Counted from the stretch's first letter, positions 1 through 8,533 are shown. The stretch: DNA of 36,540 bases from Methylobacterium ajmalii (GCF_016613415.1 NZ_JACWCT010000158.1:1-36540), one strand, 5' to 3'. Notes: generated by a model not told the origin, from the letters alone. Translations and numbers: made by a program.

Positions 1-78
1 CCGATCTACGGCCCCTGGCGGTACTACGGGATGCCGCTATCAACCCTGGAGGCCGATTTGGAGGCGGGGCTACTGTGA
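1..78 (+). CDS. C-terminal tail of an unknown protein (partial)
   Basis: The window opens inside an open frame that runs 25 codons from base 1 to a TGA at 76-78. The visible tail is rich in Tyr, Gly, Pro and Leu (it contains YGPWRYYGMPL). I do not recognise the family and the start lies outside the window. The 10-base string CTATCAACCC at 37-46, inside this tail, recurs at 83-92 just after the stop, which could mark a small duplication or a slipped frame. A chance open frame in GC-rich DNA cannot be excluded. Confidence 0.4.
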   Translation, partial: PIYGPWRYYGMPLSTLEADLEAGLL

Positions 79-100
79 GCCCCTATCAACCCCGAATGAC

Positions 101-176
101 GAAGAACCGGTTTTTGATTTTGCCGCATTTTCTATCGACGAACCGGCATCCACTCCGTCGGAAAATGCGCTAGAGA
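101..176 (-). repeat. Dispersed palindromic intergenic repeat, copy A
   Basis: This is an AT-richer block just upstream of moaE. It folds into a stem with arms GCATTTTC (125-132) and GAAAATGC (161-168), plus an inner stem CGACG (136-140) and CGTCG (156-160) around a 15-base loop. Read on the minus strand, its core (CGACGGAGTGGAT, then CGGTTCGTCGA) matches a second block at 8531-8600 on the plus strand. Two homologous intergenic copies in one window argue for a dispersed repeat family. From memory, similar sequences are common between Methylobacterium genes. It may supply a terminator for the upstream gene. Confidence 0.7.
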
Positions 177-207
177 GCCCGGTCAGATCTCTCCGCGCGG
201 ACCCGCC

Positions 208-663
208 ATGACCCCTCGCCTCTCGATCCAGCCCGAGCCCTTCGACGTCGCGGCGGAGATCGCCGCCCTCACGGCGGAGCTCGGCGGGCGGGCGGGCGCC
301 ATCGTCAGCTTCACCGGCCTGTGCCGCGACGAGGACGGGCGGCTGGCCGCCCTCGAGCTCGAGCATTATCCCGGCATGGCCGAGGCCGAGATCGGCCGCG
401 TGCTCGACGAGGCCGCCCGGCGCTGGCCGCTCCAGGGCGCGGTGGCGATCCACCGCCACGGCCTGGTACGGCCGGGCGAGGGCATCGTGCTGGTGCTCGC
501 CGCCTCCGCCCACCGCACCGCCGCCTTCGAGGCCGCGAGCTTCCTGATGGACTACCTCAAGACCCGCGCGCCGTTCTGGAAGCGCGAGCACCGGGCCGAC
601 GGCACCCTGGGCGGCTGGGTCGAGGCAATGGAGCACGACGCGGCGGCCGCCGCGCGCTGGTGA
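208..663 (+). CDS. moaE: Molybdopterin synthase catalytic subunit MoaE
   Basis: MoaE is the large subunit of molybdopterin synthase. It transfers sulfur from the thiocarboxylated C-terminus of MoaD to cyclic pyranopterin monophosphate, giving molybdopterin in the cytoplasm. The 151-residue length is normal for the family. The family block KTRAPFWKRE is present, with Lys118 and Lys125 at the positions of the two catalytic lysines of E. coli MoaE (119 and 126). The internal HRHGLVRPGEGIVLV and the SAHR box are also typical. The ATG at 208 gives a normal N-terminus. moaD often lies directly upstream of moaE, but here the upstream sequence is a repeat and an unrelated tail, so MoaD must be encoded elsewhere. 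The next gene, 208 bases on, is not obviously connected. Confidence 0.95.
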   Translation: MTPRLSIQPEPFDVAAEIAALTAELGGRAGAIVSFTGLCRDEDGRLAALELEHYPGMAEAEIGRVLDEAARRWPLQGAVAIHRHGLVRPGEGIVLVLAASAHRTAAFEAASFLMDYLKTRAPFWKREHRADGTLGGWVEAMEHDAAAAARW

Positions 664-871
664 GCGCGGGCGCCCGCCCCGACCGTCGCGACGCGGGCCC
701 CGGACGGATCGACATGACATCCCGCGCGCCGCACCGGCCCGGGCGGGCAAGCGCTCCTTCGCGGGCGAATCCACGAAAACGACAGCATTCGAATCGTGGG
801 AAGCGGGGATTGCGGACAATTCGAGCGGTCGAACTGAGGATTCGCTGACCGGGCTCGGGCAAGCTCGTCCC

Positions 872-1297
872 ATGATCCGCGACCACAGATCCTCCGACCC
901 GCTGCCGTTCGATCCCTTCAGCGCGCGCAACCTCGCGATGGTCTGCGCGCTCGTCGGGCTCGTGACCCTCCTGATCTCCGAGCGGCCGACGCCCGGGGGC
1001 GTGCTCCTCGCCTGGGGCGGCCTCGTCGGCTGGGCCCTGCTGCGGGTCTTCGGTCGGGCGCCGCAGCCGGTCCGGAAGCGGCCCCGCCGCCGGCCGATGC
1101 CGGTCGTCGAGATCCTGGAACCGGAGGAGTGGGCGCCCCGCCGCCCGGCCCCGGCGCTGGCGCTGCCCAAGCCCATCGCCCTGCCCAAGGGGATGACGGC
1201 GCCCGAGCCGGTCGCCGCGCCGGAGGTGGCGGCGTGGAAGACCCCGGCGCATCCCGCCGTGCTCGCCGGCGTGCGGCGCCGGCGCGAGGAGGGTTAG
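872..1297 (+). CDS. Small membrane protein of unknown function
   Basis: A 141-residue protein with two hydrophobic segments near the N-terminus (about residues 20-36 and 42-58), separated by a short Glu/Arg/Pro turn. A basic patch (RKRPRRRP) follows, then a long Pro/Ala-rich tail that is probably disordered. By the positive-inside rule the basic tail should face the cytoplasm. I do not recognise a family. The frame is open and codon use fits the neighbours, but no strong ribosome binding site precedes the ATG at 872. It ends 89 bases before the permease gene on the same strand, so the two could share a transcript. Confidence 0.6.
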   Translation: MIRDHRSSDPLPFDPFSARNLAMVCALVGLVTLLISERPTPGGVLLAWGGLVGWALLRVFGRAPQPVRKRPRRRPMPVVEILEPEEWAPRRPAPALALPKPIALPKGMTAPEPVAAPEVAAWKTPAHPAVLAGVRRRREEG

Positions 1298-1386
1298 GCA
1301 GCGGTACGGCGGTCGCCGGATGGCCGCGCAAGGCTATGTGTGCCGGCAGGGCGGCCCGGTGCCGCCGGCCGGAGAGTTCCCCCGAC

Positions 1387-2544
1387 ATGCCCGTTTCCCC
1401 CTCGCCGGATGCCCTCGCGCCGGGCGCACCCCGCCCCGCCTGGACGAGCACCCGCTCGCTCGTCCTCGCCGGAATCGGGGTGGTGGCGTTCACGGCGGCG
1501 CTGCTGCTGGCCTGGCACTCGGCCGACACGCTGCTGCTGATCTTCGCCGGCATCCTGTTCGCGGTCTTCCTCGACGGGCTCACGCACTATCTCGGCCGCG
1601 TCGTGCCGCTCGGCCACGGGTTCCGGCTCGCGATCGTCAGCGTGCTGCTCACCGTCATGGTCCTCGGCATGGTCGGGCTCGGCGGCGCCACCGTGGCGGG
1701 GCAGGCCCAGCGCCTGGGGGAGACCTTGCGCGAGCAGTCCGGCACCGTGAAGTCCTGGCTCGACGCCCGCGGGGTCGATACCCGCTTCCTCGATTTCGGC
1801 AAGCTCAAGGACGCGGCCGCCCAGGGCGGCGGGGCGCAAGGCGGCGCGGCCGAGGAGGAGCGCCCGAAGGGCCCGAGCCTGCCGAGCCCCGGCACCCTGC
1901 TCTCGGGCGCCGGCAGCGTGCTCGGCCAGGCCTCGACGGTGGCGCTGGCGGTGTTCGGCGCCATCGGCAACGTGTTCATCGTGGTCGTGCTCGGGCTGTT
2001 CGTGGCCGCCGAGCCGCGCACCTACCGCGACGGCTTCCTGCGCTTCGTGCCGTCGCGCCAGCGCACCCACGCGGCCTCCGTCGCCGACGACATCGGCATC
2101 ACGCTGCGCCACTGGCTGTTCGGCCAGCTCGTCGTGATGGCGGCGATCTTCGTCTGCGTCTGGCTCGGGCTGACGCTGGTGGGCATCGACGGATCCCTGA
2201 TCCTCGGGCTCCAGGCCGGGCTGCTCTGCTTCATCCCGACCATCGGGGCGCTCGTCGCCGGCATCATCATCGTGCTGGCCTCCCTCGCCTCGGGGCTGAA
2301 GGGCGTGGTCGCCGGAATGGCCGTCTACCTCCTGGTGCAGACTCTCGAGAGCTACGTGCTGACGCCGTTCGTGCAGAAGCGGGCCCTCGACATCCCGCCC
2401 GCGACCCTGTTCGCCGGCCAGATCCTGCTCGGCGTGCTGTTCGGCCTCTGGGGCGTCGCCCTGGCGCTGCCGCTGATGGCGGTCGTGAAGGTGCTGCTCG
2501 ACCGGCTCTACATCGAAGACACGCTGGGGGAGGATGCGGGCTGA
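1387..2544 (+). CDS. AI-2E family transporter (PF01594-type permease)
   Basis: A 385-residue polytopic membrane protein of the AI-2E exporter family. Members were named for export of autoinducer-2, but many move other substrates or act as ion antiporters, so the substrate here is unknown. The layout is the family one: a first pair of hydrophobic segments (about residues 20-70), a third helix near residues 80-100, a soluble Gly/Glu/Lys-rich domain (about 105-175), then five or so helices including FIPTIGALVAGI and LETQ/ESYVLTPFVQKRAL-type C-terminal segments. The frame is open further upstream, but the ATG at 1387 starts the natural N-terminus. It converges on gshB, and a 131-bp palindromic repeat lies between their ends. 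Confidence 0.9.
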   Translation: MPVSPSPDALAPGAPRPAWTSTRSLVLAGIGVVAFTAALLLAWHSADTLLLIFAGILFAVFLDGLTHYLGRVVPLGHGFRLAIVSVLLTVMVLGMVGLGGATVAGQAQRLGETLREQSGTVKSWLDARGVDTRFLDFGKLKDAAAQGGGAQGGAAEEERPKGPSLPSPGTLLSGAGSVLGQASTVALAVFGAIGNVFIVVVLGLFVAAEPRTYRDGFLRFVPSRQRTHAASVADDIGITLRHWLFGQLVVMAAIFVCVWLGLTLVGIDGSLILGLQAGLLCFIPTIGALVAGIIIVLASLASGLKGVVAGMAVYLLVQTLESYVLTPFVQKRALDIPPATLFAGQILLGVLFGLWGVALALPLMAVVKVLLDRLYIEDTLGEDAG

Positions 2545-2614
2545 GGCTTGCCCTTCGAGCGAGGCGCGACGGCCCGGGACGGACCCCGGGGGGATCGTCC
2601 CATCCTCTCCTCCC

Positions 2615-2745
2615 ACCTCATCCTGAGGCGTTAGTCGATCGAAGATCGACTAACCTCGAAGGAGGGCTCCCGTAATCTCGGAGACTTCTGGAACCATCCT
2701 TCGAGGTCAGCCCATCACTGATGGACTGACACCTCAGGATGAGAT
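2615..2745. repeat. Composite REP/BIME-like element: two inverted hairpin units
   Basis: Outer ends are inverted copies (13 of 14 bases match): ACCTCATCCTGAGG at 2615-2628 and its reverse complement at 2732-2745. Each end carries a hairpin. The first, 2630-2654, is perfect with 11-base arms (GTTAGTCGATC) and a GAA loop. The second, 2706-2730, has 11-base arms with one mismatch and an ACT loop. Each hairpin is closed by CCTCGAAGGAgG (2654-2665) or its inverse CCATCCTTCGAGG (2694-2706). The unit CTCATCCTGAGG-hairpin-CTCGAAGGATGG therefore occurs twice, head to head. It lies between the convergent AI-2E permease and gshB genes and may terminate both. Similar units recur, from memory, across Hyphomicrobiales genomes. 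Confidence 0.85.
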
Positions 2746-2801
2746 CGCGGGTAGGATGAAAGCCGCCCTCCAGGTTGAACGGCCTCTCGGCTTCGGCGGC
2801 G

Positions 2802-3758
2802 TCAGGCGCTCTGCGGCTTCGTCACCTTGGCCTCGATCGCGTCCCAGACCGCGACCGCGAGGTCGGGGCCGCCGAGGCGCTTGATCGCCCGGATGCCGGT
2901 CGGCGAGGTGACGTTGATCTCGGTGAGGTTGCCGTCGATCACGTCGATGCCGACGAGGATCAGGCCGCGCCGGCGCAGCTCCGGGCCGATCGCCGCGCAG
3001 ATCTCCTGCTCGCGCGGGGTGAGCGCCGTGGCCCCGCCGGTGCCGCCCCGCACCATGTTGGAGCGGATGTCGTTGGCCGCCGGCACCCGGTTGACGGCGC
3101 CCAAGGGCTCGCCGTCGACCAGGATGATGCGCTTGTCGCCCTCGGTGATCCGCGGCAGGAAGCGCTGCACCACCCAGGGCTCCCGGAAGGTGACCGAGAA
3201 CAGGTCGAACATCGACCCGAAATTCGGATCGTCGGGCAGCACCCGCAGCACCGCGGCGCCGCCGTGGCCGTGCAGCGGCTTCATCACCACGGCGCCGTGC
3301 TCGGCCCGGAACTCCTCGATCTCCTGCTTGTCGCGGGTGATCAGGGTCGGGGGCATCAGCTCCGGATAGGCGGTGACGAAGAGCTTCTCGGGGGCGTTGC
3401 GCACCTCGAACGGGTTGTTCACCACGAGCGTGTGCGGGTGGATGCGCTCGAGGAGGTGCGTCGCCGTGATGTAGGCGAGGTCGAAGGGCGGGTCCTGGCG
3501 CATCAGCACCACGTCGACCTCGGCGAGATCGATCCGCTCCTGCGCGCCGAGATGGGCGTGGTCGCCCTCGACGTCCTGCACCCGCAGGGGCTCGGCCCGG
3601 GCGGTGACGCGCCCGTCGCGCATCGAGAGCCGGTCGGGGGTGTAGTGCAGCAGCGTGTGGCCGCGCCGCTGCGCCTCCAGCAGGAGCGAGAAGGTGGTGT
3701 CGCCGGCGATGCGGATCGCCTGGATCGGGTCCATCTGGACCGCGACGGTGAGGGCCAT
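2802..3758 (-). CDS. gshB: Glutathione synthetase
   Basis: GshB joins gamma-glutamylcysteine and glycine with ATP to make glutathione in the cytoplasm. The 318-residue length is normal. The N-terminus (AVQMDPIQAI, then LLLEAQRRGH) is the family's N-terminal domain. The ATP-grasp part carries MKPLHGHGGAAV (residues 159-170), the metal/ATP block around residues 196-241 and the C-terminal EINVTSPTGI (280-289). The frame stays open 53 codons upstream, but that stretch is Arg/Pro-rich and unlike GshB; the ATG at 3758, preceded by a GGAG, gives the family N-terminus. gshA is not adjacent. The gene follows the YcgN-like gene on the same strand, with a hairpin between them, so it probably has its own promoter. 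Confidence 0.96.
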   Translation of the reverse strand: MALTVAVQMDPIQAIRIAGDTTFSLLLEAQRRGHTLLHYTPDRLSMRDGRVTARAEPLRVQDVEGDHAHLGAQERIDLAEVDVVLMRQDPPFDLAYITATHLLERIHPHTLVVNNPFEVRNAPEKLFVTAYPELMPPTLITRDKQEIEEFRAEHGAVVMKPLHGHGGAAVLRVLPDDPNFGSMFDLFSVTFREPWVVQRFLPRITEGDKRIILVDGEPLGAVNRVPAANDIRSNMVRGGTGGATALTPREQEICAAIGPELRRRGLILVGIDVIDGNLTEINVTSPTGIRAIKRLGGPDLAVAVWDAIEAKVTKPQSA

Positions 3759-3786
3759 GTCGGGAGATCTCCGGTCGCCCGGGGTT

Positions 3787-3807
3787 ATCGGGCGGCCCGC
3801 GCCCGAT
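3787..3807 (-). terminator. Hairpin between the YcgN-like gene and gshB
   Basis: Perfect 8-base arms ATCGGGCG (3787-3794) and CGCCCGAT (3800-3807) around a 5-base loop, 28 bases upstream of gshB and downstream of the YcgN-like gene. There is no T-tract. It could end the upstream transcript or sit in the gshB leader. Confidence 0.45.
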
Positions 3808-3942
3808 GGCAACGGCTGCGAACGGAGGGAGGCCCCGCGCGCTTGTCGCGGCGGGGCCCCAAGTCGGGGAGGAAACGCCCATGAGCGTCGGCGAAAACCA
3901 TGCACGAGGCGTGCCAACGCACCCGGTCGTGCCGGGCCCGCC

Positions 3943-4518
3943 TCACTCCCCCGCCTGCGGGTCGTCGTGGGGGTCGTCGTGGGGGTCCTGGCCCGGCCAG
4001 TCGACGATGCGGTCCAGGAGCTCCTCGGTCTCGAACTCCTCCTCGGTGCCGCTGACGCGGTCGCGGACCGAGATGCCGGCCTCGTGCACGGTGCGGCGTG
4101 TACCGGAGACGAGGGGGTGCCACCACGGCAGGTCGTGCCCGTCCCGCACCAGGCGGTAGCCGCAGGTCGGCGGCAGCCAGGTCAGGGTGCGCACCGCCTC
4201 GGGCGTCAGGCGGACGCAGTCGGGCACCTTCTTCTGGCGCCGGGCGTAGTCGCGGCAGCGGCAGGTGGCGGCGTCGAGGAGCGTGCAGCCGACATCGGTG
4301 TAATGGATCTCGGCCGTGTCCTCGTCCTCGAGCTTCAGGAGGCAGCAGCGGCCGCAGCCGTCGCACAGGCTCTCCCACTCCGCCGGGCTGAACGCCTCCA
4401 GGCTCTTCCCGCGCCAGAACGGCGTGCCGGCCTTGAGGGAGCTCTCGGCTTTCGACGAGAGGGGGGTGGCCTTGCCCGGAAGAGAGGTGCCGGGAGGGGA
4501 TTTGCGGGCGTCGGCCAC
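3943..4518 (-). CDS. YcgN family cysteine-cluster protein (UPF0260, CxxCxxCC type)
   Basis: A 191-residue protein of the YcgN/UPF0260 family, with the zinc- or iron-chelating CxxCxxCC signature. With a GTG start at 4518 the cysteines are C52, C55, C58, C59, then C78, C86, C88 and C101. The core from TPFWRGKSLEAFSPAEWESLCDGC onward matches E. coli YcgN in layout. The molecular function is not established. An ATG at 4674 would add 52 Arg/Pro/Ser-rich residues with no family resemblance. The GTG at 4518, with GAGG about 9 bases upstream, is the better choice, though still an inference. The C-terminus carries a 12-base tandem duplication (3961-3984) encoding DPHDDPHDDP. The gene is divergent from the PBP gene at 4776. 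Confidence 0.85.
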   Translation of the reverse strand: MADARKSPPGTSLPGKATPLSSKAESSLKAGTPFWRGKSLEAFSPAEWESLCDGCGRCCLLKLEDEDTAEIHYTDVGCTLLDAATCRCRDYARRQKKVPDCVRLTPEAVRTLTWLPPTCGYRLVRDGHDLPWWHPLVSGTRRTVHEAGISVRDRVSGTEEEFETEELLDRIVDWPGQDPHDDPHDDPQAGE

Positions 4519-4775
4519 GGGTGCTGGGCCTCGAAGGCGCCGGGAAATCGGGCGCGGATGCGGGGGAGAACGGAAGGAAGACCCCTCCCCTGCCGCAGGC
4601 CGGGGCCGAGGGCAAGCGCGGCGGCGGGAGGCTGCGCAATCCTGCGACGTCGTGTCGGCGCATCCGTGCCCCATATAGTGCGGGGAGAGGAACGACCCGC
4701 CTCTCTGCCGCCCCGGTCTCGCGCTAGAGTGCGGGGCTTGATAGACCCAACCGCGCGCCCATCCGAGGACCCGTC

Positions 4776-6989
4776 GTGCCCGAGAACCGGCCCACCAACC
4801 GGCTGACCCAGCTCCGGACCCGCCTGTCCCGCGGGGCGCTCGGCTTCGACGCCTGGCTGAACGACGCGCTGTTCAGCGGCAGCCGCTCGTTCGGCGAGGG
4901 CTACGGCCGCTATGCCGAGAAGATCCAGCGGCGCTTCCGGGTCACCGGCGTCAAGCGCCTCGTCCTCGACCTCGCCAGCGAGGGCGTGACCCTCGGGCTC
5001 GCCGGCGGCGTGGTGATGCTGACGCTCGCCCAGTCGGCCTTCAACCAGACCAGCGAGAACTGGCTCAAGGCGCCGGACCTCGCCGTGACCTTCCTCGACC
5101 GCTACGGCACCGAGGTCGGGCGGCGCGGCATCAAGCACGACGATTCGCTGCGCGTCGACGAGTTTCCCGACATCCTGGTCAAGGCGCTGATCTCGACCGA
5201 GGACCGGCGCTTCTACGAGCACTGGGGCATCGACCCGATCGGGACCCTGCGCGCCGTCACCGTGAACGCGCGCGGCGGCGGTCACGTCCAGGGCGGCTCG
5301 TCGCTGACCCAGCAGCTCGCCAAAAACCTGTTCCTGTCGAACGAGCGCTCGCTCGAGCGCAAGGTCAACGAGGCGTTCCTGGCGCTCTGGCTCGAATGCC
5401 ACCTGACCAAGAACGAGATCCTGAAGCTCTATCTCGACCGGGCCTACATGGGCGGCGGCACCTTCGGGGCGGCGGCCGCGGCCGACTACTATTTCGGCAA
5501 GAACCTCAAGGACATCACCCTGCCGGAGGCCGCCATGCTGGCCGGCCTGTTCAAGGCGCCGACGAAGTACGCCCCGCACGTGAACCTGCCGGCGGCGCGC
5601 GCCCGCGCGGCGGACGTGCTGCACAACATGGTCGAGGCCGGCTACCTGACCGAGGGCCAGATCCAGTCGGCCCTGCGCAACCCGGCGACGCCGGTGACGC
5701 GCTCGCGCGACATCAGCGCCGACTACTACCTCGACTGGGCCTTCAACGAGATCAAGAAGCTCGTCGACGAGGGCAAGCTCAAGAAGGAGCGGGTGCTGGT
5801 CGTGAAGACCCCGCTCGACCTCGCGATCCAGAAGCGGGCCGACCAAGCGGTCGAGAACGTGCTGCGCCAGTTCGGCGACGCCTTCGACGTCGAGCAGGCG
5901 GCGCTGGTCACCATGGATCCGGACGGGGCGGTGCGGGCGATGGTCGGCGGGGCCGATTACGGCCAGAGCCAGTTCAACCGCGCCACCGACGCGCTGCGCC
6001 AGCCCGGCTCGTCGTACAAGCCCTACGTCTACGCCGCGGCGCTCGCCACCGGGCAGTGGCGGCCCGAGAGCAAGGTGGTCGACCGGCCGGTCTGCATCGG
6101 CAACTGGTGCCCGGCGAACTATGGCCGCTCGTTCGCCGGCACGGTGCCGCTCTGGGTCGCGGTGGCGAAATCGATCAACACCATCCCGGTGCAGTTCTCG
6201 ATCGCCATGGGCAAGCAGCTCGGCGAGACCCACGACGCCCGCGCGGCCAAGCTCGGCCGGGCCAAGATCATCGAGTTGTCCCACAAGATGGGCATCACCT
6301 CGAACCTCGTCGATTCGGTCTCGCTGCCGATCGGCTCGGCCGAGGTGACGGTGATCGACCAGGCGGCGGGCTATTCGGTCTTCGCCAACGGCGGCAGGCG
6401 CGCCAAGCCCTACGCGGCGACCGAGATCCGCACCGGCGCCGGCGAGGTGATCTACCGCCACGACACCAGCGAGCCGGCCCCCGAGCAGGTGCTGTCGACG
6501 CGCGTCGTCGCCGACATGAACTTCATGCTCAACAAGGTCGTCGACGAGGGCACCGGCCGCAAGGCCGCGATCGAGGGCGTGCGCACCGCCGGCAAGTCCG
6601 GCACTACCAACGCCTACCGCGACGCCTGGTTCGTCGGCTATACCGGCAACCTCGTCACCGCGGTCTGGTACGGCAACGACGACCATTCCTCGACCAAGAA
6701 CATGACCGGCGGCTCGCTGCCGGCGATGACCTTCCACGAGGTGATGGCCCCGGCCCACCAGGGCATCGAGCTGAAGGCCCTGCCGGGGTTCGAATCCGAC
6801 AAGGCGGCCGCCCGCGCAGCGCAAGGCCCCGCCCCGACCACCCCGCCCCCCGGCGCCCCGGCAGGCGCCCTCTCGCGGCGCTCCTTCGAGGTGCTGGGCG
6901 GGCTCGGCCAGCTCTTCCGCTCGGTCGAGAGCCCGCCGCCGGGGCGGGCGGCGTTCAACGCGGTGGGAGGGCAGGTCGGGGTGCCGTGA
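4776..6989 (+). CDS. Bifunctional class A penicillin-binding protein (PBP1A-like)
   Basis: A membrane-anchored peptidoglycan synthase with glycosyltransferase and transpeptidase activities. The 737-residue protein has a cytoplasmic N-terminus, one transmembrane segment (about residues 70-90), and a GT51 domain with the catalytic Glu142 in TEDRRFYEHWG and the block GGSSLTQQLAKNLFL (173-187). The transpeptidase domain has SSYK (nucleophile Ser412, Lys415), SIN (466-468) and KSGTT (607-611). All catalytic motifs are intact. The C-terminus ends in a Pro/Ala-rich tail and a short segment without a recognisable domain. The GTG start at 4776 is preceded by GAGGA. It is a single-gene unit, with a divergent gene upstream and a 464-base gap downstream. 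It may be annotated as pbpC- or mrcA-like; I give no symbol. Confidence 0.93.
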   Translation: MPENRPTNRLTQLRTRLSRGALGFDAWLNDALFSGSRSFGEGYGRYAEKIQRRFRVTGVKRLVLDLASEGVTLGLAGGVVMLTLAQSAFNQTSENWLKAPDLAVTFLDRYGTEVGRRGIKHDDSLRVDEFPDILVKALISTEDRRFYEHWGIDPIGTLRAVTVNARGGGHVQGGSSLTQQLAKNLFLSNERSLERKVNEAFLALWLECHLTKNEILKLYLDRAYMGGGTFGAAAAADYYFGKNLKDITLPEAAMLAGLFKAPTKYAPHVNLPAARARAADVLHNMVEAGYLTEGQIQSALRNPATPVTRSRDISADYYLDWAFNEIKKLVDEGKLKKERVLVVKTPLDLAIQKRADQAVENVLRQFGDAFDVEQAALVTMDPDGAVRAMVGGADYGQSQFNRATDALRQPGSSYKPYVYAAALATGQWRPESKVVDRPVCIGNWCPANYGRSFAGTVPLWVAVAKSINTIPVQFSIAMGKQLGETHDARAAKLGRAKIIELSHKMGITSNLVDSVSLPIGSAEVTVIDQAAGYSVFANGGRRAKPYAATEIRTGAGEVIYRHDTSEPAPEQVLSTRVVADMNFMLNKVVDEGTGRKAAIEGVRTAGKSGTTNAYRDAWFVGYTGNLVTAVWYGNDDHSSTKNMTGGSLPAMTFHEVMAPAHQGIELKALPGFESDKAAARAAQGPAPTTPPPGAPAGALSRRSFEVLGGLGQLFRSVESPPPGRAAFNAVGGQVGVP

Positions 6990-7453
6990 GGGATGGGCGG
7001 ACCGCTTCGGCCGGGCCGGCGCGACGCCGCCTTTCGGGTGAGACCGCATCGATCCCGCCGAACCCATCGATGCCGCGGAGGGAGAAGCGCGGCGTCGCTC
7101 GCTCCTCCGAGCGGCACCTCCCGGGTTCCGTTCCGGTCCGGGATGTGCGGTGGCCCGGCGACGCCCGGGTCGCTCTCGTTTCACCGCGTCATCCCGCAAC
7201 GCCGTCCTGAGCGCTCGCGGGATGGTGCCGGCGGCGACCGCACGGGCCTGCGGCGATGGACGAGGGCATCGGCCGGGCTGAGCGACACGACGGCGCCGTC
7301 GGCGAACCCTCGCGCCGACATCCCCGCCTTCGACCGGCCGGCGCTGGCCGCAGGGACACATCTAACCGCGGGTCCGAAGGCGCCGGACCGCACCATTGAC
7401 ATCGAAATCCTCCAAAGTTATTGCGATCTAGAATTTGAATTCTTGGTAAGCTA
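6990..7453. other. Long non-coding gap after the PBP gene
   Basis: No credible gene in 464 bases: the open frames are Arg/Pro-rich with no domain. It holds a possible stem, GCATCGAT (7046-7053) with ATCGATGC (7066-7073), that could end the PBP transcript. The last 70 bases turn AT-rich and look like the promoter region of the next gene. Confidence 0.6.
7396..7424 (+). promoter_or_regulatory. Possible sigma-70 promoter of the GT61 gene
   Basis: TTGACA (7396-7401) is followed after 17 bases by TATTGC (7419-7424), 30 bases before the ATG at 7454. The -35 box is a perfect consensus and the -10 box is weak. The region is clearly AT-richer than its surroundings. Confidence 0.4.
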
Positions 7454-8533
7454 ATGTCCCAACCTTCGCTCATCAGACAAACTCATAACGACGCCGATAC
7501 CTGCGTTTTCGAGATGAGCTGCGCGAACTCGTATTATGCCTATCCGAACCTGCTTGAACTCGAAGCGATTCCAGGAAACGTGAAGGGGACGCTCGAATTC
7601 CTGTGGCGGCGCTCGGTTCATGAAGGTCGGAAAATCAGGATTCTACAATTTTTCGATGTTTTCGTTGCGAAGGAAGGCCTCGTCTTCGATCGCGATTTCA
7701 ATCTGATTCCGGAAACGCGGACATATCATAGCGACGGCGAAGTCAACGAAGGACTTGAGAAAGTCAGATCGTTCGCTCTGTCCGGCGACGGAGCGTCGAT
7801 CGATCGGTGCATTCTGGGGAAGAGCCGGGGAGCGACCAATTACGGGCATTTCATTCTCGAGATGCTCCCCCGAGCGTGGGTGGCCCGCAGGCACCTTCGG
7901 GTGGACGACTGGCCGGTCCTGATCCATCGTGCTTCGGCGGATCTCGTTCGAACCGCGTCGCAGGCCCTGAACGCCATCGGCGTGCCCGACGACAAGATCG
8001 TCCTGACAGGCGAAGAGCCGATCTTCGTCAAACACCTGATCTTCGTCGACGGCCTGACGCAACACTCGTACTATTTATCTCCGTTTGTTTTTCAATGCCT
8101 CGACGAAATATCAGCGAATATTCAAGCTGACGCGGACAAAAAGATCTATGCGAGTCGCGGGGCCAACTCGTCGCGCAACTTCCATGAAGAAGATGTCGCC
8201 GCGCGCAAGCTGATCGAGCTGGGATACAGCGAGAAATTCTCCGGCGCTCTCGACTTTCAGTCCCAGATCAAGATGTTCAAAGGCGCGGAACGCATCGTCG
8301 GCGTGATGGGGGCAGCCCTCACGAACATCGCCTTCTGCAATCCTGGAACGGCGATCTTCTGTTTCATGCCGAACACCGCATCCGAGGTGCTGTTCTGGAT
8401 GATCGCCCAGGCGCGGCGCCTCGATTATCGGGAAATCCGCTGCACGGAAGTCGGACCCCAAACCGGCAGCCTGCCCTGGGACCGTTCGATCCAGATCGAT
8501 CCGGACAGGCTCGCGAGGATCGTGTCCGCGTAG
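7454..8533 (+). CDS. Glycosyltransferase family 61 protein (DUF563 type)
   Basis: A 359-residue putative glycosyltransferase, probably cytoplasmic, acting on a surface or capsular glycan. The C-terminal two thirds carries the family pattern: NYGHFILEMLPR (129-140), the strand-loop IYASRG (231-236) followed by Arg241, and VGVMGAALTNIAFCNPG (282-298). No signal peptide or membrane segment is visible. Donor and acceptor are unknown. Codon use is visibly less GC-biased than in the flanking genes, which suggests horizontal acquisition. The start at 7454 has only a weak GGTAAG ahead of it. Its TAG stop (8531-8533) coincides with the first bases of a dispersed repeat. The neighbours are two other glycan-type enzymes. 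Confidence 0.8.
   Translation: MSQPSLIRQTHNDADTCVFEMSCANSYYAYPNLLELEAIPGNVKGTLEFLWRRSVHEGRKIRILQFFDVFVAKEGLVFDRDFNLIPETRTYHSDGEVNEGLEKVRSFALSGDGASIDRCILGKSRGATNYGHFILEMLPRAWVARRHLRVDDWPVLIHRASADLVRTASQALNAIGVPDDKIVLTGEEPIFVKHLIFVDGLTQHSYYLSPFVFQCLDEISANIQADADKKIYASRGANSSRNFHEEDVAARKLIELGYSEKFSGALDFQSQIKMFKGAERIVGVMGAALTNIAFCNPGTAIFCFMPNTASEVLFWMIAQARRLDYREIRCTEVGPQTGSLPWDRSIQIDPDRLARIVSA

Noticed and set aside
96..173. 25-codon frame upstream of moaE
   Set aside because: It lies within the palindromic repeat, has no ribosome binding site, and its sequence is explained by the repeat.
4519..4674. ATG-initiated N-terminal extension of the YcgN-like protein
   Set aside because: The extra 52 residues are Arg/Pro/Ser-rich and match no family; a GTG with a reasonable SD at 4518 gives a normal length.
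4335..7361. About 1000-codon open frame on the minus strand opposite the PBP gene
   Set aside because: It is antisense to a gene with intact catalytic motifs. Its product is Arg/Gly/Ala/His-rich with no domain, as expected of the mirror frame in high-GC DNA.
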